NCBI GenBank assembly: GCA_023627715.1
Contig: JAMAHW010000003.1
Span: forward strand, 496,001 to 560,000
Length of the DNA: 64,000 nucleotides
Direction: 5' to 3'
DNA from: Periconia sp. R9002
Lineage: Eukaryota; Ascomycota; Dothideomycetes; Pleosporales; Periconiaceae
Position numbers and translations under genes: made by a program. Shown piece after piece: positions 11,030 through 23,110 of the stretch. Each line of letters begins with the position of its first letter. The stretch's first letter is position 1. Below the pieces are notes generated by a model that saw only the letters and a list, made by a program, of their open reading frames with translations, had not been told where the DNA came from and ran no database searches.

Positions 11030-11734
11030 AGATTTTTTTTTCTTGTTTTTAAGGGGAGGGGAAGGGAATTTGTTCGAAAGAGAGAGAGAGAGAGATTTTA
11101 TGTTTTGGTTTGGATTTGGTGGAGGTTGGGATTTGGGATTTGGAAGATGCGGATTTGATACCCCCTTCGCTTTCGTTCACCATTGGATTGATTACAGGCT
11201 TTGCTTTTTGGTCGTGAATTGGGGGGATTTGGTGGAACGAGGAGCGGGTTCGTGCAGAGCGCATGGTCCGATTCAAAAACAGAAAGTTACTTTTTTTTTG
11301 GAGGGCAATGTTTGGATGGTGTTTTGTAATCCAGAATCTTCGTGGGTTGGAATTTGTGGGGTACCAAAGTGAGAGTTGAATACAACTAGGGGGGGTACAG
11401 ATAGGGATGGTGGGAAGTCGTAAAACGAAATGCTAGCTCGACGTTGGTGTGTGTGTCTTGATGTTTGTATATGTACATGTACTTCGTATACCCGGTGGGA
11501 GGGGAACGGAGCTTAGAGTTTTGGTACAGATGTCAATTTTAGTCATTCAGTTATTTTTTCCAAGTCGAATTGTTAATCAGAAAAAATCAATGGAGCGATG
11601 TGCAGCATACATGGGAATGACTCTATAACGAAACGAACTAATGAACGACGGCTGTGATTTTATCTAAATAAACTCATCTGGGTATTTAACAATAGAAGAA
11701 GAAAAACAACCTCCTACCCACAACCTCCCCATCC
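11030..11734. other. Intergenic region between convergent genes
   Basis: 700 bp of T/G-rich sequence between the hypothetical gene (plus) and the ABC transporter (minus). It includes a short (GA)n run at about 11080-11094 and the palindrome GTACATGTAC at about 11473-11482. Probably two 3' UTRs. No gene seen. Confidence 0.5.
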
Positions 11735-14700
11735 TCAAACCACCCCCGAACTCCCCGTCCCACCACTCTCCTGCGGCTTAACCTCCTTCAACCCCCACCT
11801 CCTCCCACCTCCCCTTCCTCTCCCATTCCCCTCCCCCTTCCCCACAACCACCCCCCAAACCCTCCCCACCCACCTCTCCTTCACCATTTTCAAAATCGCA
11901 TACGCAACAAGTCGATACGCGACGACGCAGATACCAAGCGCCATGATGTTCATCTCGGGGTCCTTGTTGAGCTTGTACAGATCGAGGGCCTCCTCGCCGG
12001 TCGAGATGGGGCAGCGGCCGTTGATTTTCTGGTGCTCCTCGCAGGTGAAAACGATCCCCCGGAGCGTGTAGGGCGCCATGTTGCCGATGGCGTATTTGAT
12101 GGGGGAGAGGTGGTTGAAGGCTTGGAGGAAGGGGGGGACGTTGAGGGAGATTACGCCACCTTTTTTGTTTGTTAGTTGTTTTGTCCAGGACGTATGGTTT
12201 ACGTATGGTTTAGGTTGTCAGGCAAGATTGGTTGGAGCGGTGAGAAGGAAGGAAGAAAGGAGAAGAAGAAACATACCCATGATCTGCGCGACGGACAAAA
12301 ACACGCTCATGCAATTCACCGAGAACCCCGTGTGCGTGAACAGCGTGTTGAACGCTATACCCAGCGACTCGCCGCAGCTGACGATGCAGAACGCGTTGAA
12401 GGTGATGATGAAGAACGTGGGCGCGTCGCGCTCGAGGCCGCAGGCTAGACAGGCAAGGATAGAGAAGATGATGCAGCTCACGATTTCGAAGGGGGTTTCG
12501 ATGAGCGTGTAGGTTAGGAAGAAGGACTCGACGCCGTAGATGCGGTCGTCGTAGTCGCGGTAGAAGACGTCGCGCTCGATGGGGTATACGGCGACGTTTT
12601 GGAGCACTGGTTGGACGTTGTTAGTTTGGTGGTTCTTTAAATAGATGGGGGTTTTGTTTTGTAAGGGTAGGGGGGATATAAAACGTACTGCCGACGAAAT
12701 ACAGCGGAGCGATTTCGATGATGAAGCCTAGACGGTTTTGCACGCCAAAGTAATCGCTCCTCAAGGGCGCAAAGAAGAGTGCCAAAACGATACCCAACCC
12801 CACGACCTGCATAATACGTGCTACAAGCAGATCCGGCTGACGGAAGAAATTCTTCGTCGCCCTCCTGATCAAGATAGAAAACGCCGAAGCGAACGACGCA
12901 GGCTCGCGAGCCAGATTCCCCAGTTCAGCGGGTGTGGTAATGGAGCCGGTGCGCGCGGCGGGAAACATATCGGGCGTCCACGAGTCGATCAGACGGCGCA
13001 CTTTGGCACGGCTCGCTGCTTCCCTGGATTCATGCTGGAGGTCGACGGTGACGAGGTCGAGGGCAAAATCGGCCGGGTTGACGTGACGGGGGCAGTGGTG
13101 TCCCTGGTTCTCGAAGTGCTGTAGCATGTCTCGAGCGGGCCCCGCGTAAACGGCGTGGCCGCCGCGAGCGAGCAACAGCATGCTTCCGAAGTGCGCGAAG
13201 AGGTCGGAGCGAGGTTGGTGGATGGTGACGATTAGGGTGCGACCTTCATTCGCGAGACCGCGTAGCACGTCCATGATGGAGAGGGCGGTGAAAGCATCGA
13301 GACCCGACAACGGCTCGTCGAGGAGGAGGATGCGAGGTTCCGTGAGGATTTGAACAGCGATGGTAACTCTTCGCTTCTCACCGCCGCTGATGCCCTTGAT
13401 GAGGTCGTTACCAACGAGGTTATCGGCACAGTCTTTCAATCCCATTTTCAGGAGAATCTCTTCGGCTTTTTGGCACTTTTGCTCTCGTGTCATCCACTTT
13501 GGCAACCGTAGACCTGCTGCGTAGCGTAGGGTTTCACGAACGGTCAGAGAAGCCAAGAGAGCGTCGTCGTCCTGCGTGACAAACGAACAGATGGCGTGGA
13601 CGACGTCCTCCGAGGGTTTTAGGCCGTTGAAAGACATGTTCCCAAACTTCTTGTAGTGCGTCGTCAAGTCGTCGCGAAGGCGCCCCGCCATGCTGTTGAG
13701 CAAGGTCGTTTTGCCCGACCCTGAGGGGCCCATGATCACGTTCAGAGATCCGGGTTGGAACTCGGCAGTAAGTGGTTTGAGGATCGATTTGGTAGTTTTG
13801 GTCTTTAGAGATCGCTTCTCGATGTCGAGCCCGTAGTTTTCTAAGCGGATGGTGATGGTGCGAACGTCATCCTGAGACCGAATAACCATTTTCTCTTTGC
13901 CCGCGGACGCATCCATATTGGAAGGTCTCGCTCGAGCCATGGCAATTTCCGCGCTCCAAAACCTGAGCAGCAACGCAGCACCAGTGTAGAAAGCTACCAC
14001 AAAGCCGAAGAGGGCCAAGATAGGACGCCATACCCAGTCATCAGGAAAGCCAAGCGAGTCGATGATGAATTCTCCAGTATACTCCTTGCAGGCAGGGTTG
14101 GAAGGTCCTCCCTCTAGCGGACAGTCGTAAAATCGACCAGTGAATTCGTTGGAGACGAGTGCGCCAAAAGCGTAGTATACATACGCTGTCCATTTTGTCC
14201 AGCGCACATAAACCGGTATTGTGTTCGCCTGGATGAAGTATCCGCAAGCCATAGACTGGAGGGTATATGCAAGGTTGGCAACTAAACTCGCCTGCTAGAA
14301 GTTAGCATCGATTTGACTTGATCGGTATTTGAACATGGGGTGAACTTACGCCTGCAAAATGCCGTGAGATCGCAACACACATAGTTGCAAAGCATACGGC
14401 AATATACTGCTCCAGCAATATCACGCTAAAGAAAGTGAGGAAAACCTCACCGTCTTTTCTAAACCCAGCCATGAAATAAACGATAAGAGAGAAAATTAAA
14501 GGAACAGGTACATCTTCGATGAAGAGGCGCGCCAATCTTCTCGAGATGAGAAAGGCAGGAATCCCGACAACTCCCTGTCGAGCTTCCTCATCGAACAGTT
14601 GGATGTCAATCGTAAGACGGTACGTTTCGTAAAGTAGAATGAGGTATCCTTGGAGGGCGGCAGCTGTATACAGCGCGCCCTGTCGAGATCGGATCCCGGA

Positions 14701-16165
14701 CAGAGATCCATCGATTTGTAGAAAGATCCAGCCGGTGATGACTGCCATGCCAATGGCCTCTACGAGACTTCCGAACATGCCCATCGGATCTCTGGTCGTG
14801 ACCTTGAACGTTCGCCTGGTCAGGACGTTTACCTGCTGGAACAGCGAAGTATGTCTTGTCTTGAAGGTCTTTGGTGCGGACTTGGCGATCGTTGCTGATT
14901 CTTCGACTTGCTTTTCTGATGCCATGCTCGTTGTGTGATCGCGCCATGCTGCTATGATACGGTCCACTCTCGCTCGAGCAACGGTCTCGGCTTCTTCGTT
15001 CCTGTTGTCCACGCTAACCACATCGATTAAATACTCGGCTGGATTGGTGAATGCCGGCATCTCGTGACCCAACTTTGCAAAGTACGAGAGACAATCTTTG
15101 GCGCTGCCAGCATACGCTGGGTGCCCTTTTGTCAGCAGAATCACGTTATCGAACAGGCTCCAGATCTCCGAGCGTGGTTGATGTACTATAAGTGTCAGAA
15201 CATATTTGAGTATTTAAGGCAAGGGATTGATGCGCCTGCACGAATCACTCACTGGTAACGATGATGGTCCTGCCCTTTTGTGCAAGATTGCGGAGGGTTT
15301 TCACAATCTGATAGGCGCTTGTGGAATCCAAGCCGGTAGTTGGTTCATCAAGCCAAAGCAAGCTCGGATTAGAAAGTAGCTGTTCATCATTTAGCACGAT
15401 ATCTTGTTCTCGCATGGAAAAGGGGCTTACTTGAACTCCAATGCTTGTTCTACGTTTTTCTCCTCCACTGCAACCGCGATGCTCATGATTCCCTATCCGA
15501 GTATCTGCTGCTTCCTTCAATCCCAACTCCACAATAACTTCTTCAACCAATCGCGTCCTTTCATCTCGAGTTACTGAAGGAGGCAACCGAAGTTGCGCAG
15601 CGTAAGTCAAAGTTTCGCGGACAGTAAGAGTTGGTAGCAGTAGATCCTGCTGGATACAATAGGCGCTTCGGATATTAGACGAATCCTCGTTGCCATTGAA
15701 GAGCGTTCTTCCGGTCGACGACAACCTATTGCCTTTCATGCGCCCGCTCATTTGATTAAGCAAAGAGGTTTTTCCGCTCCCACTTCCTCCAATGATGGCT
15801 GTCAGCGATCCACTCGGCATGTCTGCGGAAATGTCATCCAAGATTTTTTTGACATGGTCACCACTTCCATTGTCTTTCGAAGCCTTTGGCGACAGCAATT
15901 TGGTAATGAAGTTGGGCGATCCGTCTACAGAAACCGAGAGATGTTCGATCCGTAGCGATACTGGATCCACTTCTTGTAAAGACATGGCATTTCGAGTCTG
16001 CGATATTATGCTACTGGTCGTGACTGTCGGTTGAAGCGTAGCATCTTCGGTTACCGGTGGTTGGTCCGCAGCCATTTCCTTCTCTTGCGGGGCCGATCTG
16101 TCGGTAGTCTTCTCCTCACTCGCCACGGGAGGGTTTGTCGTCGACACTTCCTCCATTGCTGCCAT
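11735..16165 (-). CDS. Full-size ABCG (WHITE-type) ABC transporter, NBD-TMD-NBD-TMD
   Basis: ATP-driven exporter predicted in the plasma membrane or an internal membrane. Substrate unknown. Six exons: 15431-16165, 15253-15379, 14350-15185, 12689-14291, 12277-12606 and 11735-12159, giving 1,351 codons in an open frame. NBD1: Walker A GGSGSGKTS at about 126-134, signature CSGGEKRR, Walker B LLWLDEPTTGLD, H-loop IHQPRSE. NBD2: Walker A GPSGSGKTT at about 754, signature ISGGEKRR, Walker B ILLLDEPLSGLD, IHQPRSD. Each is followed by an ABC2-type membrane domain. Both ATP sites are canonical, unlike the degenerate NBD1 of PDR-type transporters, so this is a WHITE-like double unit. The 51-nt intron at 15380-15430 is 3n long and stop-free. 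Nearest gene upstream, 5 kb away, is a Zn2Cys6 factor. Confidence 0.92.
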
Positions 16166-19100
16166 CGCCGTTCATGGAGAGGAGTTGTTAGGGAAAGGAG
16201 TCAAAGAGAATCGGTGCCAGCAAGAATCTCCGATGCGGGCCTTCTCGTCGGAGGACGATGCCCTCTTCCTCTCTCTAGCGATTCGACGAGCGCCGTTGAA
16301 CCCGGGCCCTCGCTAAGCAACCGATGATTAGTTGCAGCGATCTCTGACTTCGCTTCGGTTCCATCGTTTATGCTGTCTGGGGCCTTCAAACAAGTTGGAA
16401 ACTTCAACGGTGTTCACGAAGTGGCACGTATGAAAGTTCATTAAAAAGCAACACCGAACATCCCCACTGTGAGTACAAGGTTCTCGTTTTGATGGTTTGT
16501 TCTGGAATAACGGTTATTTAGAAATATTTCCGAGTAACACAAGTTCTCGCATGCTGGTGCGCACACCCATGTCGCCTGCATAACCAATCCACAACTGTTC
16601 GGCTCCCTAACCTGTTTCAACGCCACGTTTTTCCGCCTCGCGTAGGCTGCAAGACTCGGTTACACATCTGCTGTGTCGCCTCGCTTCTTTTCTCCTGTTC
16701 GCTGACCCCGTGACACAGAAGATCGAAAGATCATCCCTAGGACGTGGCGATGCGGAGAGCTTACAAGCGAAGAACTCGGCGGTCAAAGTGCAGGATCTTG
16801 GGTTGCACAAGGGTCAAGCTCAGCGCTACTAGTCATACGACCACAATAGGCAGGTCAACGACCAAAGGCAGCTGAGAAACCTATGGAAAACCATCGTACT
16901 TGCGGCATGGGTAGTCTCGACCGAGCCTGCTGACAATATAGTCGTGATAGTCAACCAACCCATTTCATGCGTACGCTCGCTTCGTAGCCACTGCGGACTT
17001 CCACGACCACACTAGGAAATAGTTCGGGGGGTTGCAGATGTAAGGCTGTCCGTTTCTGTCGACTTGCAGAATGAAAGATGCACTCTACCATGAATAGTAT
17101 ATGCCCTGTAACGGACCCTATTTACGCCTCAGTGTTCCCCGCACGAATACGAGGTGTTGGAGTGGATAAAGCTGAGAATATCTGGCAGAGCAGTCGCGCC
17201 GACCATCCATATGAATCCTAGACCGGTCGATCTGAACGTTAAAAGGAAAGTATCAACGTCTTGCAGCTTCGGAACGATCTGGTCCACGGTGTTGATAGTA
17301 GTCTCTAGAATTGCTTATTGTCGTTGATTGGCCCGGTATCCGGGTTCCTCGCGAGAGTGGTTGAAACTACACGAACGATGTAGATCTATTCTCTGGTGAA
17401 TGTTATCGCATTGCTGCATTCTCCTAGATAATCATAGTGCACGCCAAGTCTTTCCATGAAAAGGTAATCTATCTATCAGAGTAATGACAGCAATGTAGGT
17501 CATTACGAAAAGACTTGTATTACCGGTAAAAGAAGCAGCATCTGGTGCGAGAATAGGTTTTACGAGGGTTAGAAATTGCTCTACCGAATACGGAAGAACC
17601 ATTATTTCTTCACATGCTTTCGCAAAATATCAAGTTCAGCGCCAGAGGATGAAGATGACATATTGACCGGAATTGGAGAGAACTCCAACTCTTTGGTAAG
17701 GCAAACAGGACATTGGAGCACCTCGCATCCTCCGATTATCCCACAGACGGCTATCCCTTGATCATTGGAATCATGCTGAGTAATTTGTTACTAGAGGTCG
17801 TGGCGCAATAGAGATGCATACCGCCATCATGATAGTCATTTTTGGTTATCTTGATCCTACGAACAACGTTTCAAGATATTTATAAAGAACTCGAAACGGA
17901 TAAGTATTTACCCTCGATCACCGAAGCCGGATGGCGTATACTACCCTATCCATTGTGCGATGGTCGATCGCGAGATAAAAGCGACCCGCACGCTCGCATA
18001 AGCTGGCCAGACCTTTGGGCCCGCACCAGAGGATTCAATTCTCCGTCTCACTAACACGAGACATGATGAGCTGCAGGTGCTTGAAGGGAAATGCCGATGA
18101 GGGTACCGTTTTGGAATTTCCCGCGACCCGGGCGAGTTGCTGGCTGGCCGCCCAAGCGATAACCAAGGTCGGAAGCTGCACTTTCCTTCCTATCCAGGCA
18201 ACCAGCTTTGGGTCTTGTCCAAGTAGTCTGACTGTGCCTCCTCACCCTCTCTTTTTTTTAATGACATTCCGGCTCCCTGGACGAAACGGTAGAGAAATGC
18301 TCAGGAATGAGGTGAGCCTCCACAATTAACACAATCGTTTACTTAGCCGAATATTATCCTATCGCTAAACGAAGTGGATCGACGGCGCTTACTGACATTG
18401 TCTTCATATGAAGGTTAGAAGCGCGGTGGACACGACTCAGCACGTTCACCTTTTTCTCCACACGCACCTCGGAGCCTCGGCAGCCACCACCCTGTGTAAT
18501 CATTAAACCCGAGATTCCAATTCTACCATAATCTTAACGTCTCGACCATGGTCGCAATTCCTTCGTATTGGCTTAGGTTATCCTCACATCACCTTCAAAT
18601 TGCTGATGGTAGGATGACGAGTCCAAATCGGTGTGATATAGCATTCGACAATTCCGGAAGCTGAATGGTTCACACCACTTTGATCAAGTGAACGCGAACG
18701 CCTGCGAGCAATAAAACATTGCCGTAGGGCTGAAAGCATGAGCCAACCCTCCCATCGAATCAAAAGGAACGTGTAACTATGGCATGCGTGCGTACGAGTG
18801 CGGGATTGGGGATATTGATGGCTGAAAGAACGCCTCGCCTCGTGGGGCGGCGCAGGCTGTGTGTGGGTTTGCTCATTAGCCCTTGCTTACATCGGTGAGC
18901 AACAACGCAAGGCAGGTAATATGTCCCAGCTCCCTTTGATTTGGGAAGCGCGGGGCGTGGGCGGCGTTGGTGTATACGGCAGGTTACGGTGTTGTTCTTG
19001 TGTAACAGTCACCGATTAGGGTCACTCGCCACTTTTCCCGCACTCCGGCGGTGAGATCATTCATGAGCATATTTCCACCTCCCCCTTCTAAGATTACTTT

Positions 19101-21178
19101 TTATGGAAACGGAGTCTTCCTAAGCCTTCTTTGCTCGCTCAATTTGAAACCGGGTTTGCTCGGAAAGCGGCGGGATACTCGAATGGCAGATGATGGGGCG
19201 CGATATTATTGTCTGCTTGATTTCTGAGAAAACACCGGTGTTCTTATCCGGACATCCTATCACATGGCCAAGGGGGAAGGGGGTTGCCTAGGTACAACAC
19301 GTTGCCACGTTCTAGGATTTTTCGATGACAAGGAGAAGAGAGATCCGCGGATAGTGTCTGAGAGTACGCAATGACGATCCTCATGCGTGATGCAGTGACA
19401 TTGTGCTGATTCTCTTACGATCCGGCTATCAAACTAACGTTATGTATCAATTCTGGGGAGCATGTGGTCGAGTCTAGCTTACACCCTCGTACGCGTAGTC
19501 ACCAAAAACGAACCGTCCTAAGACACACGGCCGTAACCTTCACCGCATGTGCCACAGTATATGTCGCGACCCGAGAGAGCCATATGTCGGGAGACGCACC
19601 GTTGGTAAATTGGCGTGGGGGATTCACATATCCAATTCCCCTTCTTCCATCTGCCCGCTGGAAGTTCGTACAACCGAGGAGGGTAGGAATTGTAGGAACA
19701 TGTAGCATGTACCTATTATCAGCACCATGTACCTGCTACTTGATGCACGATGCTGTCTTATTATTCCCGTGGGCTTACTACTAGCCCCTTAGGTACCGTT
19801 TTACTGGCTGGGTAATGTTCAAAGCCCTTGAAGACGTGAAAAGGAAATCAAGTTCACACCCAACAATTATAGTCTTGCTGGGGTTGAGAGCCTATGAAGC
19901 GTATCATGCATGACCCTTTCCACCCCTACTACGAGTAGAGAACCCACTTAACCCTTTCTTTCCCGCTCTACATCCCCCACTCTGCCCCGGACTATTGGGA
20001 CTTGACCTTTTCCACCCGCCCACGCCTCTTAGCTTGGCCTTTTATTGTCTGGGTCAGAATTTCTGAAGAGACGGTTCGTTCGGATCTGTCGTGGGAGGAA
20101 GCGAGTAATGGCCATTTTGGTTCACGAGACTCAGTTAGCTCGGAGGTCGCGACCTCAATTTCTTCTCTACTTTCTCGCTGCCCCGGCTAAAGTGCCTTGG
20201 GGAGGGGATGCAGCATGCGTCTATGCACGAAGCACGCGTTCGTCGCGCCCTTTGATTCCTACGCCCAGAAGCACGGCGCCGCTTCGCGAGTCGTGAGTAA
20301 GAAAGAGTGTAGAGGATAAAGGCCTGCGATTATCGTTGCCCCCCTGTCATCGAATACACGTTTTAGGGATCCCGCGAAAGCATGGATGTCCAGCGCTTCA
20401 TGCTCGGCGATGCTGGTTTGATTAGCGTGAGGTTGGTACTAGACTGTTTGAAGCCTTTCCTTTATCACATTGATTGGAGGAAGTTTTGGGTTGCATTGTG
20501 AAAGTGGACACGAACGGGCAAGTAAATTTTGGCGATGTTGAAGACAGGATCATGGAGTGATATTTGGATGATCCATCGCTTGCCAGGTCATCGTCACAAG
20601 CGAGCGCTGACTCTGGAGTGCTGACGTTGTTCAGTTCTCCATCTGCTCAAAGCAGATAAGAAACTAGATTGAATTTTCCGAGAGCAATTGTTTCATTGGG
20701 TTATCAGAGTGTGGTGAATTGTGGTCTTTTGCATAATGCGTCATACGTGTCAGGCCAGAGCAGGCATGCAAGGCTGTGAAATCCAACATCGCTTTCCCAA
20801 GCGACCGTGCCCCATGTCAAATACGAGGCCCAAGACACTGTGCTCAAACGCTCAAACTTTGCGTCGGTATACAACGCGAGAAACAGCGGATAAGGCCCCC
20901 CGGCGTCTCAACGCCACTGCCGATCCGAAAAGAAGTTCATGGTAAACAATAATAGAAGAAAATGATCGAGGTAGAGCAGAAGCCCAACCATATGTGCAGG
21001 AAAACTGAAGTCAGAAAAAAAAAAAAAAGCACAAATACCACCCATGCCGAGCAAACAACGTGCCTGCCAAATGCATATGTCCCGTACCCTAAGATGCTCC
21101 CTTCCTTAACTCGCTGAACGCCTGAATTTTGATCTTTCCAAAGGGTAAGATATGATAAGGAACAAACATATGCTCGTA
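16166..21178. other. 5-kb region without a recognisable gene
   Basis: All frames are broken; no frame exceeds about 106 codons and none shows a known motif. Base composition looks near 50 percent GC by eye, so it does not look like classic AT-rich RIP-mutated repeat. No tandem array, tRNA or terminal inverted repeat was recognised. It lies upstream of the ABC transporter start and downstream of the Zn2Cys6 gene end. It may be a long promoter, a noncoding-RNA locus or a fully decayed insertion. These cannot be separated from sequence alone. Confidence 0.5.
19344..19351. promoter_or_regulatory. TCCGCGGA palindrome, possible Zn2Cys6 factor site
   Basis: The octamer TCCGCGGA equals the consensus pleiotropic drug response element bound by yeast Pdr1/Pdr3 (two inverted CGG half-sites). 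It sits about 3.2 kb upstream of the ABCG transporter start. I saw only one copy in the window, which is about what chance predicts for 64 kb, so functional relevance is weak. Confidence 0.25.
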
Positions 21179-23110
21179 TCAAGTTGCAAGGAAATCCCAC
21201 CCCTTTTGATGTATTAACTTTTCCCAATCCCAACTCTCACTGTCATTTGCATCCATTAGCTCCCAAATGCGATCCACGATTTCTTTTGCGTGGTTAATGT
21301 TGCCTAATCCCGTAACTGCTATGAGCCCGCTGAAAGCTCTGTCAATTTCCACCCTCTGCTCCTTCTCAAAAGCTGCACAGCCCAGCAAAAACAGAGGAAG
21401 TAACACATTTGACTGTACCCAGCCTTCCGATGGTAGCTCTTTGATGTATTTGATTCCGTTGTCCACAGCAGCCTTGATAAAAGGGTGTGGGCGGGAGTCT
21501 TTGGTGGTGCGATACAGGTAGACCCAAGTGGCTTGGCGGTAGAGCATGGATATCGTGTACCGCGGTGTACCGGGACTAACAGGACACACCCAACTTCGAA
21601 GACCAGTGTCGATGGCATGGGCAGCCAGAAGGGCTTCATAGTCCATTGGAGGCTGTAACCCTTCATCTATTCTCGACCGGAGTCTTCTTCGTAGATTGCT
21701 GATTTTCGAAATAAATCCAAAGAGGCCGTCCGATACTCCGATAAGAGCGGCAGTTTCAGGATTGATCTCAAAAGGAAGTCTGAAATCCTCCATCATGGGT
21801 ACCTCAGCACCATCGAGGGAGGTGATCTCGCTGGCAATCCAATGATAATAGAAGAATTCATCGAAGAGTGTCTGCAGCTCTGGGCTTCGTAGCTTCTGGT
21901 TCTGTGCGATCGACTTGGCGGCTACCATGTGCATCCTGTACTCGCCAGATGTGTTTCCGTCGCATATTGAATGCAGAAGGTGAACTAATATCTGAGCGAC
22001 GTTTGAATCTTCATATACAATGACGCCGGCTTGTCCAGTTTGCTGACGTTGCAAGTCTTGGTTCAACAGACTCAGTGCTTTACCGCGATGAAACACTTGA
22101 CGATCCTCATATTCTTTAGAAGGGGTGAGCGAGCAGAGATGGGAAGCGGATAGGCAGAGAACAGAGTGCATCAATCCTTCATGCTGTAATGCCATAGGCA
22201 ACAATATCTTAGTGAAGGGGTTCATGGTCTGATCAGAGTGCAAGGTGAGAACGGCACTTGCTCTGGTGACAAAGTGCTGCAGAAGCGTGCGGTCGAGGTC
22301 ACTCTCAACCCCCTCCATTAGCGGCGGGAGCTCGAATTTGGTATCTGAACTTAGTCTTCGCGCTACACAAGCGTCAGTGAGGCCCTGCATATGACGTTAA
22401 TGTTACCAACCTTCTGCAGCTTTATCTTTACCACTCCTCCATATCTCAACGGGCTTGTAACCTTCGCAGTGGATGTTGTTCTTCTGGCACGAGAGGCCTG
22501 CTACGCATCAGCATATTTGTTACTTGTCTGAGTAGAAAATGCATTTACAGAAAGGTTTCGTTTCGTCGCACTTCTTTTTCCGTTTTCTACAAGTTGTACA
22601 ACCGGTTTTCGACCGCGCCTTGGCTTGTTTCGCAGCTGTGGTAGGAGAGCGAGGAGGGTGAATTCGTGGTCGACCTCGGGCGCGCCTGAGCCGGACAGGC
22701 TCTGTGGGAGATATCGGAGCATCGTCTGCTACAGGTTCGACTTTGACATCTGCTAGTTGTACCTCCGCTTCCTCGACCTTAGGTACGATGTCGTCGAACC
22801 CGTCCCGTGAGAGTAGCTGAGGCTCAGAATGTGACTCGGCAGTAGTAACGGTGTCTGTATCGAATGCGGGAGTATCATGAGAGTCGCTACTCGATGACAT
22901 GGAGGGCTGTGGGGATGAACTGATGCTCAGTCGCGGCTGCGCTCCGGATGGCGGATGCCCAAAGGTAGACGATGGAATCATCCGTTCGAGAGACGATTGT
23001 TCAACGGCTATGGGTGACAGCTGGTAAACATCGGTCGCTGACGTACATGTAGAGAGTGGTAAAGGCGAGGTGGACATGAGAAGCAACCCGATTCCCGGCG
23101 ATGGCACCAA
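21179..23110 (-). CDS. Zn2Cys6 transcription factor with AT-hook and fungal_trans_2-type domain
   Basis: Nuclear DNA-binding regulator, target unknown. Three exons: 22549-23110, 22411-22497 and 21179-22344; 604 residues if ATG 23110 is used. ATG 23077 (MSTSPLPLS) is an equally plausible start. The binuclear zinc cluster has six Cys at about 171, 174, 181, 188, 191 and 198. The fourth is created across the 51-nt first intron (T|GC), which confirms that splice. Just before it is an AT-hook core (ARGRPRIHPP, about 144-153). The C-terminal 390 residues (LLQHFVTRASAVLTLHSD, ALQHEGLMHSVLCLSASHL) match the Fungal_trans_2 (DUF3468) regulatory domain. The second intron has the unusual donor GTTGGT but the joined frame is exact (GAA G|AT). 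Downstream is the 5-kb empty region, then the ABCG transporter. Confidence 0.88.

Noticed and set aside
16166..21178. RIP-degraded transposon
   Set aside because: The sequence is not visibly AT-rich and no transposon protein remnants or terminal repeats were recognised. Left as an unexplained region instead.
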